DNA of 64,000 nucleotides from Cerrena zonata (taxonomy: Eukaryota; Basidiomycota; Agaricomycetes; Polyporales; Cerrenaceae): contig JASBNA010000069.1 in assembly GCA_038087015.1 (NCBI GenBank), positions 1 to 64,000 of the forward strand, in the 5' to 3' direction. Below are positions 53,534 to 62,793 of this stretch, one piece after another (positions within the stretch are counted from its first letter, which is position 1; each line of letters starts with the position of its first letter). Below the pieces are notes generated by a model. That model was not told the origin of the DNA. It was given only the letters and a program-made list of their open reading frames with translations, and searched no databases. A program made the translations under genes and the position numbers.

Positions 53534-54772
53534 ATGTCAGCAGTTGAAAGTGTCGTCACTCAAAGAAGCAAGAAGGAACCAAGTTCAAATTTGGTAACCA
53601 TTGATACCAATGGTAACGAATTCAAAGTTCCTGATTATACTATCAAAGATATTCTTTCAGCCATTCCAAAACATTGTTATAACAGATACTTATTCAAGTC
53701 TTTAGGATATGTTGCTAGAGATATCAGTATGATGGTGTTAATTAGTTACACCGGACATAAGTTAATTCCTCAAGTTAATATTGAGGACCATGCTAGTGTT
53801 AGTTATTGTTTAAGAGGTGCTTTATGGTTTTTGCATTCGTATTTGATTGGGTTATTTGGATTTGGGTTATGGATCTTGGCTCATGAATGTGGCCATGGTG
53901 CCTTTTCAGATTACCAGAATTTGAATGATTTCATCGGTTGGGTGTTACATTCGTACTTGGTTGTTCCATATTTTTCCTGGAAGTTTTCCCATTCAAAACA
54001 CCATAAGGCTACTGGGCATCTTCGTAAAGATATGGTTTTCATTCCATATACAAAAGAAGAGTTTTTAGAAAAAAATGGTGCTAGTAAGATTTCTGAAATT
54101 ATGGAAGAATCTCCAATCTATTCTTTTGCCGTACTTGTATTCCAACAATTGGGTGGTTTACAACTTTATTTGGCTACCAATGCCACTGGTCAAACTTATG
54201 AAGGTTATTCTAAAATTGCCAAATCTCATTATGCTCCAAAATCGCCGGTTTTCGATAAACACCAATTCTGGTATATCATTTATTCTGATATTGGGATCTT
54301 ACTTACTTTCACCATGGTCTACCAATGGTACAAGAACTTTGGTTTTTTCAACATGTCGGTTGATTGGTTAATGCCTTGGTTATGGGTTAATCATTGGTTG
54401 GTTTTCGTTACTTTCTTACAACATACTGATCCTTCAATGCCTCATTATAAAGATAATGAATGGACTTTTGCCAGAGGAGCTGCTGCCACCATCGATCGTA
54501 ACTTTGGTTTCGTTGGTCAACATATCTTTCATGATATTATCGAAACTCATGTTTTACATCATTACGTTTCAAGAATCCCCTTTTATAACGCTAGAGAAGC
54601 AACCGATGCTATTAAAAATGTTATGGGTGATCATTACAGATACGAAGGTGAAAACATGTGGAAATCCTTATGGAAAGTCATTAGATCTTGTCAATACGTT
54701 GATGATGATCAAAATAATGGTGTTATGATGTTCAGAAATGTAAATGGTATTGGTATTAAACCAAAAGATTAG
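53534..54772 (+). CDS. Delta-12/omega-3 fatty acid desaturase, most like the omega-3 (Fad3) type
   Basis: A 412-residue ER membrane desaturase acting on phospholipid-bound oleate or linoleate. The three His boxes are intact: HECGH (117-121), HSKHH (153-157) and HVLHH (339-343), separated by paired membrane helices. The sequence TIDTNGNEFKVPDYTIKDI followed by a short loop after KDMVFIPYTKEEF, without the long acidic insert I associate with Fad2, points to the Fad3 branch; this is from memory of family features and not certain. S. cerevisiae lacks the family, CTG-clade yeasts have both types. Start ATG 53534. Intact. Confidence 0.85.
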   Translation: MSAVESVVTQRSKKEPSSNLVTIDTNGNEFKVPDYTIKDILSAIPKHCYNRYLFKSLGYVARDISMMVLISYTGHKLIPQVNIEDHASVSYCLRGALWFLHSYLIGLFGFGLWILAHECGHGAFSDYQNLNDFIGWVLHSYLVVPYFSWKFSHSKHHKATGHLRKDMVFIPYTKEEFLEKNGASKISEIMEESPIYSFAVLVFQQLGGLQLYLATNATGQTYEGYSKIAKSHYAPKSPVFDKHQFWYIIYSDIGILLTFTMVYQWYKNFGFFNMSVDWLMPWLWVNHWLVFVTFLQHTDPSMPHYKDNEWTFARGAAATIDRNFGFVGQHIFHDIIETHVLHHYVSRIPFYNAREATDAIKNVMGDHYRYEGENMWKSLWKVIRSCQYVDDDQNNGVMMFRNVNGIGIKPKD

Positions 54773-55407
54773 ATTTTAGGTTTCTTCAATTGTATTATAT
54801 TATAGATCTCATATATATTACTTCTAGCTCTTTTCGTCCTTTTCCTTCTCATTCATTCTTATATATTTATTTTATGTATTTAAATTCATAGTTTCGTTTT
54901 CATTTGGTTTCCATCAATTTTTGGCAATTATCAACAAAATTACTTCATAACATGACCTATCCCATTTTTCCTAATTATGCCCGAACTACACGAATATAGT
55001 CATTACCCTTCTCTACATCAACGGAAATGCATGAGAAAGAATAAATTTCTGAATTGTTCAAATAACTTAAATCTTTATCAAAAGTTGCAACCAAAGTTAT
55101 TGCTCCATTTCTTTCCTACCCACCCAGTTTAAGCTCAAATCCTATTATAGCTGGAACCAGAACTAGCCCATCTCACCCTACACACCGAAGTCTAAACAGA
55201 AGTAATCACTATACATATCCATCTACTCTTATCAAAACCTAGGAACCCATTGAATCGCATCAAATCAGAAATTGAAAAAGTAAGCCAAAAGATTTCATGC
55301 AGGACATATCCCAACTTGAAAAATTCAACCGAGAAAAAAACAAAAAAATTCATCGAATGAAAAATTATTGAATCCAATAACCAAAAGCTTTTGAGTTAAC
55401 AAGGAAG
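54773..55407. other. Intergenic between the desaturase and MEF1
   Basis: AT-rich, no gene seen. A 61-codon minus frame (55192-55377) in the MEF1 leader is unsupported. Confidence 0.5.
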
Positions 55408-57743
55408 ATGTCTAGATTCTTACGTGGTATTACCCAAGGGGTTGCCACTGTTAAACAGGGTGTCTCTCCGTTGGGGTTTTCCATTCGTAGTAGCTCATTC
55501 GGTGCAAGATCATTTCATCAAGCTAGAATTAACAGAGAAGATGCTGATCTGATTAATGAACTTACCAAAATTCCAGAAACTTATGAAGAAGAAAAAGTTG
55601 TTATTGATAAGATCAATAACTACATCAGTGAAACTGATAAATCAAATGCCACTAGATTAAGAAATATTGGTATTTCTGCTCATATTGATTCTGGTAAAAC
55701 TACTTTCACTGAACGTGTTTTATATTATACTGGTAGAATTAAAGCTATTCATGATGTTAGAGGTCGTGATGGTGTTGGTGCTAAGATGGATCATATGGAT
55801 TTAGAAAGAGAAAAAGGTATTACTATTCAATCTGCTGCAACTTATTGTTCTTGGGAAAAAGATGATAAGGATTATCATTTTAATTTAATTGATACTCCAG
55901 GTCATATTGATTTTACTATTGAAGTCGAAAGAGCATTAAGAGTTTTAGATGGGGCTGTTTTAGTTGTTTGTGCAGTTTCCGGTGTGCAATCCCAAACTGT
56001 TACTGTTGATCGTCAAATGCGTCGTTATAATGTTCCAAGAATTACTTTTGTTAATAAAATGGATAGAATGGGTGCTAATCCATTTAGAGCTATCGAACAA
56101 ATTAATCAAAAATTGAAGACTCCTGCAGCTGCCATTCAAGTTCCAATTGGGTCCGAATCAGAATTGAAAGGGGTTGTTAATATCATTGATCGTGTTGCTT
56201 TATATAATGAAGGTTCTCAAGGTGAAATATTAAGAGCTGATACTAATATTCCAGCTGATTTAGTTGATCTTGTCGAAGAAAAAAGAGCTCTATTAATTGA
56301 AACTTTAGCTGATGTTGATGAAGAAATTGCTGATATTTATTTGGAAGGTGAAGAACCAAATGTTGAACAAATTAAAGGTGCAATTAGAAGAGCCACTATT
56401 GCTAGAAAATTCACTCCAGTTTTAATGGGATCTGCTTAGCCAACACTGGTATTCAACCAGTCTTAGATGCAGTTGTTGATTATTTACCTCAACCAAATGA
56501 AATTTTAAATACTGGGTTAGAACTTATTAAGGGAGAAGAAAAACATATTAACTTAATTCCATCAAGTACTGAAGATTTTGTTGGTTTAGCATTTAAATTA
56601 GAAGAAGGTAAATTCGGACAATTAACTTATATTAGGGTTTATCAAGGTAAATTAAAGAAGGGTAATTATATTAATCATCTTAAATCTGGTAAAAAAGTTA
56701 AAGTTGCAAGATTAGTTAGAATGCATTCAAATGATATGGAAGATGTTGACGAAGTTGGAGCTGGTGAAATTTGTGCAACTTTTGGTATTGATTGTGCTTC
56801 AGGAGATACATTTATTGGGCAAAATTCTAATCGTGCAATTACAATGAGTTCGATGTTTGTTCCGGATGCAGTTATATCATTATCAATTCATCCAAAATCA
56901 AAAGATAATGGATCATTATCAAAGGCCATGAATAGATTTCAAAAAGAAGATCCAACTTTTAGAGTTACATTTGATAAAGAATCAAAAGAAACTGTTATTT
57001 CAGGTATGGGTGAATTACATTTAGAAATTTATATTGAAAGAATGAGACGTGAATATAATATTGATTGTGTTACTGGTAAGCCACAAGTTGCATATCGTGA
57101 AACCATTACTGCTCCAACCACATTTGATTATACTCATAAAAAACAAAGTGGTGGTGCTGGTCAATATGGTAGAGTAATTGGTGATTTTACTCCAATTGAA
57201 AATGAAAATAAATTTAGCCAAAGTATTGTTGGAGGTAAAATTCCAGAAAAATTTTTACTTGCTTGTTCAAAAGGTTTTGAAGATTCTTTAGAGAAAGGGC
57301 CATTAATTGGACATAGAGTTTTAGGGGTTCATATGCATGTTAACGATGGTCAAACCCATATGGTTGATTCATCCGAATTATCATTTAGAACCGCATCTAA
57401 AGGAGCTTTTAGACAAGGGTTCTTAAATGCCAAACCAGTTATTTTAGAACCGATTATGAATGTTGATATAACTGCACCAAATGAATTTCAAGGACAAGTT
57501 GTTGGATTAGTTACTAAATTAGGAGGGATGATTAATGAAACCGTTAATAATCAAGATGAATTTAGTATCAATGCCGAATGTTCTTTGAATTCAATGTTTG
57601 GATTTTCAACTTCCTTAAGAGCATGTACTCAAGGTAAAGGTGAATTTACCTTAGAATTTTTAAAATATGCCCAATGTTCACCACAATTACAGAAACAGTT
57701 AATTGCCGATTATGAAAAGGCGGAAGCTGAAAAGAGAAAGTAA
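55408..57743 (+). CDS. MEF1: Mitochondrial translation elongation factor G1, one frameshift
   Basis: Mitochondrial EF-G, the translocase of mitoribosomes. N terminus [18 protein letters not shown], with [17 protein letters not shown], is a typical targeting sequence. GTPase motifs: G1 AHIDSGKTT, switch region [20 protein letters not shown]3 DTPGHIDF and G4 NKMDR. The frame breaks at 56437 (GGATCTGCTTAG): one more T gives [20 protein letters not shown], so a T3 run lost a base. The rest runs on: [38 protein letters not shown], and [14 protein letters not shown] near the end. About 778 residues in total. A sequencing error is the likely cause. Confidence 0.96.
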
Positions 57744-58089
57744 ATAGATGATTAGAAACTTGTATATAGAAAAAAAAAAAATAATAAAAGATGATCTACA
57801 GTAGTTAATCCTGGGGTAAAAGGGTAGAATATTGATTTTATACAAATTATGGTAACGTAAACATTAAAAAACTAGAAAGAAAAGAATACCCATTAAAAAA
57901 TACAAAGAGATAAATGGGAAAAACCTAAATAAGATACCCTGAAATGGAAAAACTAAAGATACATAAGGAAAATTGAAAAGAAATAACAGATACTAATATA
58001 TATTAAGAGGTTTTTCTTTTTTTATCCTTTTTCTTTTTTAATGTATTTTTTATAAAGATTAATTTTATTTAATAATTTATAATGTTTAT
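57744..58089. other. Convergent 3' spacer between MEF1 and RPL14
   Basis: A-rich, no gene seen. Confidence 0.5.
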
Positions 58090-58725
58090 TTAAGCTTTAG
58101 CGACAGCTTTTTTAACAGCATATCTTCTTTGTTTCTTTAAGACTAAAACTTGGAATCTTTCGAAATCAGTTAATTGAGCTCTCTTTTGTTTTTGATCTAA
58201 TTTCTTGGACCAAGCGGTTTTAGACCATTTAGCATCAACTTCAGCAGCAGCCCATTTTTTGTTAACGGTGGCAGTTCTGGCACCTCTTGGTAAGTTTGGT
58301 AAGACAATTGGGGTTAAGACAACTTTACCTAATTGGATGTTTTGTCTTTGGATTTTTGGACCATCAATTAAAACCTAAATAAAACGTTAGTATTCTGCTG
58401 TATAAGAATAAGCCGGATATGTAAGGGTATTTTCTTCAGTCATCTTCCTCTCCATCTTCACTCCCTTCACTATTACTCTTCATCCCCCTTCACTATTACT
58501 CTTCATTCCCCTTCATTCACTCTTCATTCAGTTCTCATTCAGTATTCTTATTGACTCATTCTACTATCCACCTCCACATCCTTATTAATAACTTCATTTT
58601 ATACATACTCTTTTTTGATCAATGATTTCAACAACGGTAGCTAAGTCTTTGTTGTTAACTAAAACAACACGACCAACTTCGACGAATCTCCAGTTAGCAG
58701 CTTTAACAGTAGAGTATGAAGACAT
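58090..58725 (-). CDS. RPL14: Large-subunit ribosomal protein eL14, one intron
   Basis: A 133-residue cytosolic 60S protein. Exon 1 is 58609-58725 (39 codons, [20 protein letters not shown] to IIDQKR). The intron is 58375-58608 (234 bases; donor GTATGT, branch AATACTAAC, acceptor TTATTTAG). Exon 2 is 58090-58374 ([20 protein letters not shown] to [15 protein letters not shown]). The split after QKR matches intron positions of eL14 genes in other yeasts. The intron contains a purine-rich 23-bp tandem duplication (58465-58510) and no recognisable snoRNA. The promoter carries a Cbf1 box and a Tbf1-type inverted repeat (58920-58960). Confidence 0.96.
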
Positions 58726-58919
58726 ATTTGATTACTATATTGATTAGATGAACTAACTATGATAATGTAAGTAAAGTAGGTCGAAATTTTTTTCTACTTT
58801 TTTTTCTAATGATACCGTTCTTGAGATTTTTCGCTTTGGGTGCGCTCTAGACATCGCTGTTTTTGTGCCTCGATGGAAAATTTTCATCCTCACTAATTTC
58901 GTCCTACCCAAATTTCCCG

Positions 58920-58960
58920 TCACGTGCGCGCACCGCGGCGCTCTAGGGCTGCTGCCCTGG
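58920..58960. promoter_or_regulatory. RPL14 promoter: Cbf1 box and Tbf1-type inverted repeat
   Basis: TCACGTG (58920-58926) then, 17 bases on, TAGGGCTGCTGCCCTGG (58944-58960), an inverted repeat of TAGGGC with a 4-base spacer. Same order and orientation relative to the gene as at RPL10A. About 220 bases upstream of the RPL14 start. Confidence 0.7.
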
Positions 58961-59267
58961 ATTCACCGGGGATCAAAGTGTCTCGGTTTTCTTTCTCTTG
59001 CAAGTGCTTTTTCAGTGCTGTTTGCAAAATTGACTTCACTTGTTTCTTTCTTTTCCCCCAGTGTTCATTGAAAGGTATGTTTCAATTCAGTGGATCCTTC
59101 TATGATGACTTATAATTTGCGTTCTAGAGTGGTGGGCCTGAAACACGCCTAGTTTCATATAGGGCCGGCCATGCTATGCGACCAACCTACTGTCTGACCG
59201 GGACCAATTGGTTTTGTCTATTGCAGTACTAACTATTATAGCTAGAAAGTGATACTTCTGTATTTTA

Positions 59268-59277
59268 GATCCGTACA

Positions 59278-59311
<34 letters not shown>

Positions 59312-59322
59312 CCCGTACATTT
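59268..59322. repeat. (GT)14 flanked by 13-bp direct repeats GAYCCGTACATTT
   Basis: GATCCGTACATTT (59268-59280), fourteen GT units (59281-59308), then GACCCGTACATTT (59310-59322). The second copy contains ACCCGTACAT, a match to the Rap1 consensus. About 160-210 bases upstream of CRS1. Confidence 0.9.
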
Positions 59323-59480
59323 TATTTTTTTGTTTTTGTAGGTTTGAAGCCCGAGCACTTCGTTTAAAAAGACCCATGCACCACTTTTCTTTTCCAAAGG
59401 TCGGTACACCAGGGGACTTAAGGTGATGAAAAATGAAAATTTAGTATGGCATTCCCATCACCAAGGACCAACAAAGGTGT

Positions 59481-61797
59481 ATGTATAGATCCCGTATAAG
59501 TTGTTTGAGGAAAATACCGTTCAGAATGTCTTCGACCAAAGTGCAGCAACCCGATTGGATCAAGCCCGTGAGTAAGGAGGAGCCCAAATTAAGACTCTAT
59601 AACTCGTTGACTCGTACTAAAAATGAGTTTATTCCAATTACTCCAAATCATATAAACTGGTATTGCTGTGGACCAACCGTTTATGACCATTCCCATATGG
59701 GACATGCAAGAAACTACGTATCCACTGATATCTGTAGAAGAATTCTACAAGACTACTTTGGATATAATATTAACTTTATTCAAAACGTTACTGATATCGA
59801 TGATAAAATTATCATTGCTGCTCGTCAAGAATACTTATTTGAACAGAAAATATCAAACGTTTATGGAAAAGTTAATGACGAGTTGGTAGAAGTTTCTAAA
59901 AAACATTTTGCCAATTACATTTCTAAAAATTTACCCCAATTTAATCAAAATCAAGATTTTATAGATTGGATTAATCAGGTTAATACTGAACAGGAGACTC
60001 AAGCAAATCCAAAATTCCCAATGTATCTTAAAGCTTCCAAGTTGGCTCATCAAACCATCTTTGATGAGAACGCTAAAAATTTGCCAATCAATGATTTCTT
60101 ACAAAATATTAAAGAAATCTCAATGCCAAGTTTAGATAAAGAATTCGGTTCAACCGTTAATGATCCTTCTATCTTTAGAAAACTTCCTTCCTATTGGGAA
60201 AACAAATTCAATGAAGATATGTCCAAATTGAATGTTTTGCCTTCTTCAATTACTACTAGAGTTAGTGAATATATTCCAAATATCATTGAATTTGTTGATA
60301 AAATCATTGAAAATGGTTATGCTTATTCTACTAATGACGGTTCGGTCTATTTTGATACTTTCAAATTCGAAAATGATCCAAATCATGATTATGCTAAATT
60401 ACAACCTTGGAATAAAGGTTCTTTAGAATTGATTAATGATGGTGAAGGTTCTTTATCAACTGGCCAATCTTCTAAAAAATCCACTGCTGACTTTGCTTTA
60501 TGGAAAGGTTCAAAACCTGGTGAACCTTCTTGGCCTTCAAAATGGGGTGATGGTAGACCTGGTTGGCATATCGAATGTTCGGTGATGGCTTCCGATATCA
60601 CGGGTGAAACCATGGATATTCATTCTGGTGGTGTGGATTTATGTTTCCCTCATCATGATAATGAATTAGCCCAATCGGAAGCTTATTATAATAATAAGCA
60701 ATGGGTTAACTATTTCTTGCATAATGGTCATTTACACATTCAAGGTCAAAAAATGTCAAAATCTTTGAAAAACTTCATCACCATAGAACAAGCTTTAAAG
60801 ATTTTTCAAGTAGACAATTAAGATTGGTCTTTGCATTAAGTTACTGGGATAAACCAATCGACTTCAAAGATAGTTTGATTCAAGAAGTCAAAACTTACGA
60901 ATCTACCCTTTCGAAGTTCTTCACCAATGTTCGTGCCTTAATAATGATGTTAAACATAAAATTTCCATCGATGGTACTAATCCTTCTAAGAAAATATCTC
61001 AGCACGAAAGAGATTTATTACAAAGCTTAAAACAAGCCCAGACTGATGTTCACTCCGCCTTTTGTGATAATTTATCAAGTCCTCAGGTTTTAAGAATAAT
61101 TCAAGATTTAGTCTCTAAATCAAATAACTATATCCAATTAACCTCTTCTGGTGAAACCGAATTAAGAATTGATTCCTTGCTTCAAATCACTAGATGGATC
61201 GTCAAAATCTTGGATATTTTGGGTTTTGATGCTAGATCTGATAAATTAGGCTGGTTGGATTCTACTACCGAAGGTGATTCTTCATCTTCTAAAGAAGATG
61301 TTGCTTTACCTTATGTTAAAGCCTTAGCACAGTTCCGTGATTCTATTCGTAATTCGGCAATTAATAAGTCCCAATATAGTGACTTCCTTGGTGCTTGTGA
61401 TTCTCTTAGATCTGATTTGGTTAATTTAGGCGTTTCTTTAGATGATAGACCTAACGGTTCAGCTTTGGTAAATTCTTGAACCCCCAAGAGCAAGAACAAT
61501 TAATCAACCAACAAAAGGCAAAAGAACAAGCTTTAATCGAAAAGCAAAAGAAAAAAGAGGAACAAGGCCTTAGCTAATGCTAAAAAGGAACAAGAAAAAT
61601 TAGAAAAAATGAAAGTTAACCCTCAAGACTTATTCAAAGATACGTCTTTATACTCCGAATGGGATGACCAAGGTATTCCAACCAAGGACAGCAAAGGTGA
61701 AGAAGTTACCAAGAGTATGAGAAAAAGATTAACCAAACAATATCAACAACAAGAAAAACTCTACCAAGAGTATTTGAAATTAGAAAATAAAAATTAA
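59481..61797 (+). CDS. CRS1: Cysteinyl-tRNA synthetase, four frameshifts
   Basis: Class I aminoacyl-tRNA synthetase charging tRNA-Cys. The HIGH-like motif is in [18 protein letters not shown] and KMSKS is in [11 protein letters not shown]. Zn ligands fit Cys (CCGP), [16 protein letters not shown] and HIECSVMAS. The first ATG (59481) adds a 15-residue Arg-rich leader ([15 protein letters not shown]) before a second ATG (59526, MSSTKVQQ), which suits dual mitochondrial and cytosolic forms. Frame breaks: near 60800 (AAAGATTTTT needs AAAGG for [15 protein letters not shown]), 60940 (CCTTAATAATG needs one A for [15 protein letters not shown]), 61470 (GGTAAATTC needs one A for [12 protein letters not shown]) and 61566 (CAAGGCC has one G too many, giving [10 protein letters not shown]). 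The C-terminal charged region ends YLKLENKN. Length about 770 residues. Likely base-calling errors. Confidence 0.95.
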
Positions 61798-62035
61798 GTT
61801 TCATCATTTCCTTAATTTTCATATATTTTCATTTCTTTAATTATATAATTCTAACAGTAAATAGTTAAGCTAATTCTTATTGCAAAAAAGAACGCGACAT
61901 ATTTGTAACATCTTTTCTTCGACATTTTAACAACTGCGACATTTACCCTGTTTCTCAAAGCGAACACGCAACTTAACTTTTTTTCAGATTAAGTGCTTCT
62001 TCCGAAATATATCAATTAGAAAGGAATTGGCCAAA

Positions 62036-62602
62036 ATGTTCAATATAGTAAGTAGATTCCAAGCAGTTGCTAACCAAGCACTTACATCAAGTGTAATTTT
62101 ATCTGCATTAGTTATAGTCACAACCTTACTACAATTATATTCAACTGACGTTTGGTCAATAAATTCCACTAGTGTGTCAAATATAAAGCCAACTGCCCTG
62201 GTTAAAAATTCCTTCAATTACGGGTCGGTCAATAGAAAACCAAAGGAAAACTCGAAAATACAGTTCGACATAGATGCTGATTTGACCCCATTATTTAATT
62301 GGAATACCAAACAAGTTTTCATATACTTAACTGCTGAATATCCAGGTAAAAGTGAAGGTTCGTCAAATAAGGTCACCTATTGGGATAAAATCATCACCAA
62401 ACCAGAAGATGCAAAAATCCTGTTGAAAAATCAAAGATCCAAGTATTCAGTTTGGGATATCGAAAAGTCTTTCAGAGGAAGAGACGCGATCGTTAAATTG
62501 GAATGGAATATACAACCTCATATTGGTCCTTTGCTTTTTGGTGAAACTCAAACAGAAGAAACCTTTAAGTTCGCTGAAATACAAGATAAAAAAAAAAGAT
62601 AA
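62036..62602 (+). CDS. SPC3: Signal peptidase complex subunit Spc3
   Basis: A 188-residue essential subunit of the ER signal peptidase (SPC22/23 family). Type II membrane protein: MFNIVSRFQAVANQALTSSV, one N-terminal membrane segment (VILSALVIVTTLLQLY), then the lumenal domain with the family core DADLTPLFNWNTKQVFIYLT, WDKIITKPEDAKI, KYSVWDIEKSFRGRDAIVKL and EWNIQPHIGPLLFGET. Start at ATG 62036; the frame has only non-ATG codons before it. GCGACAT words at 61894-61900 and 61936-61942 lie upstream. Intact. Confidence 0.95.
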   Translation: MFNIVSRFQAVANQALTSSVILSALVIVTTLLQLYSTDVWSINSTSVSNIKPTALVKNSFNYGSVNRKPKENSKIQFDIDADLTPLFNWNTKQVFIYLTAEYPGKSEGSSNKVTYWDKIITKPEDAKILLKNQRSKYSVWDIEKSFRGRDAIVKLEWNIQPHIGPLLFGETQTEETFKFAEIQDKKKR

Positions 62603-62793
62603 GAATTAATGAATAAAGTTTATATATACAAATATATTTACAAGGAAATTTTTAATGACAGTTCGTTAAAGTTTGAAATAAGTTCTTCCATTTTAAAAGG
62701 AAATGACATATTGTAGTATCATAAATCTGTAAGACCATTGACCCGAAGCTTGTAACCAGGACAATTAGAAGCAAACAGGCGAAAATCGTAAAA

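Larger units (their letters stand above)
58726..59480. other. Divergent promoter region of RPL14 and CRS1
   Basis: Holds the RPL14 Cbf1/Tbf1 elements, a GC-rich island (58915-58985), the natural palindrome GGGCCGGCC-like stretch at 59162-59170, and the GT repeat with flanking Rap1-like words (59268-59322). No gene seen. Confidence 0.5.

Noticed and set aside
56437..56439. Programmed frameshift or readthrough in MEF1
   Set aside because: No slippery heptamer or conserved stimulatory feature; one missing T in a T3 run explains it, as in the other broken genes.
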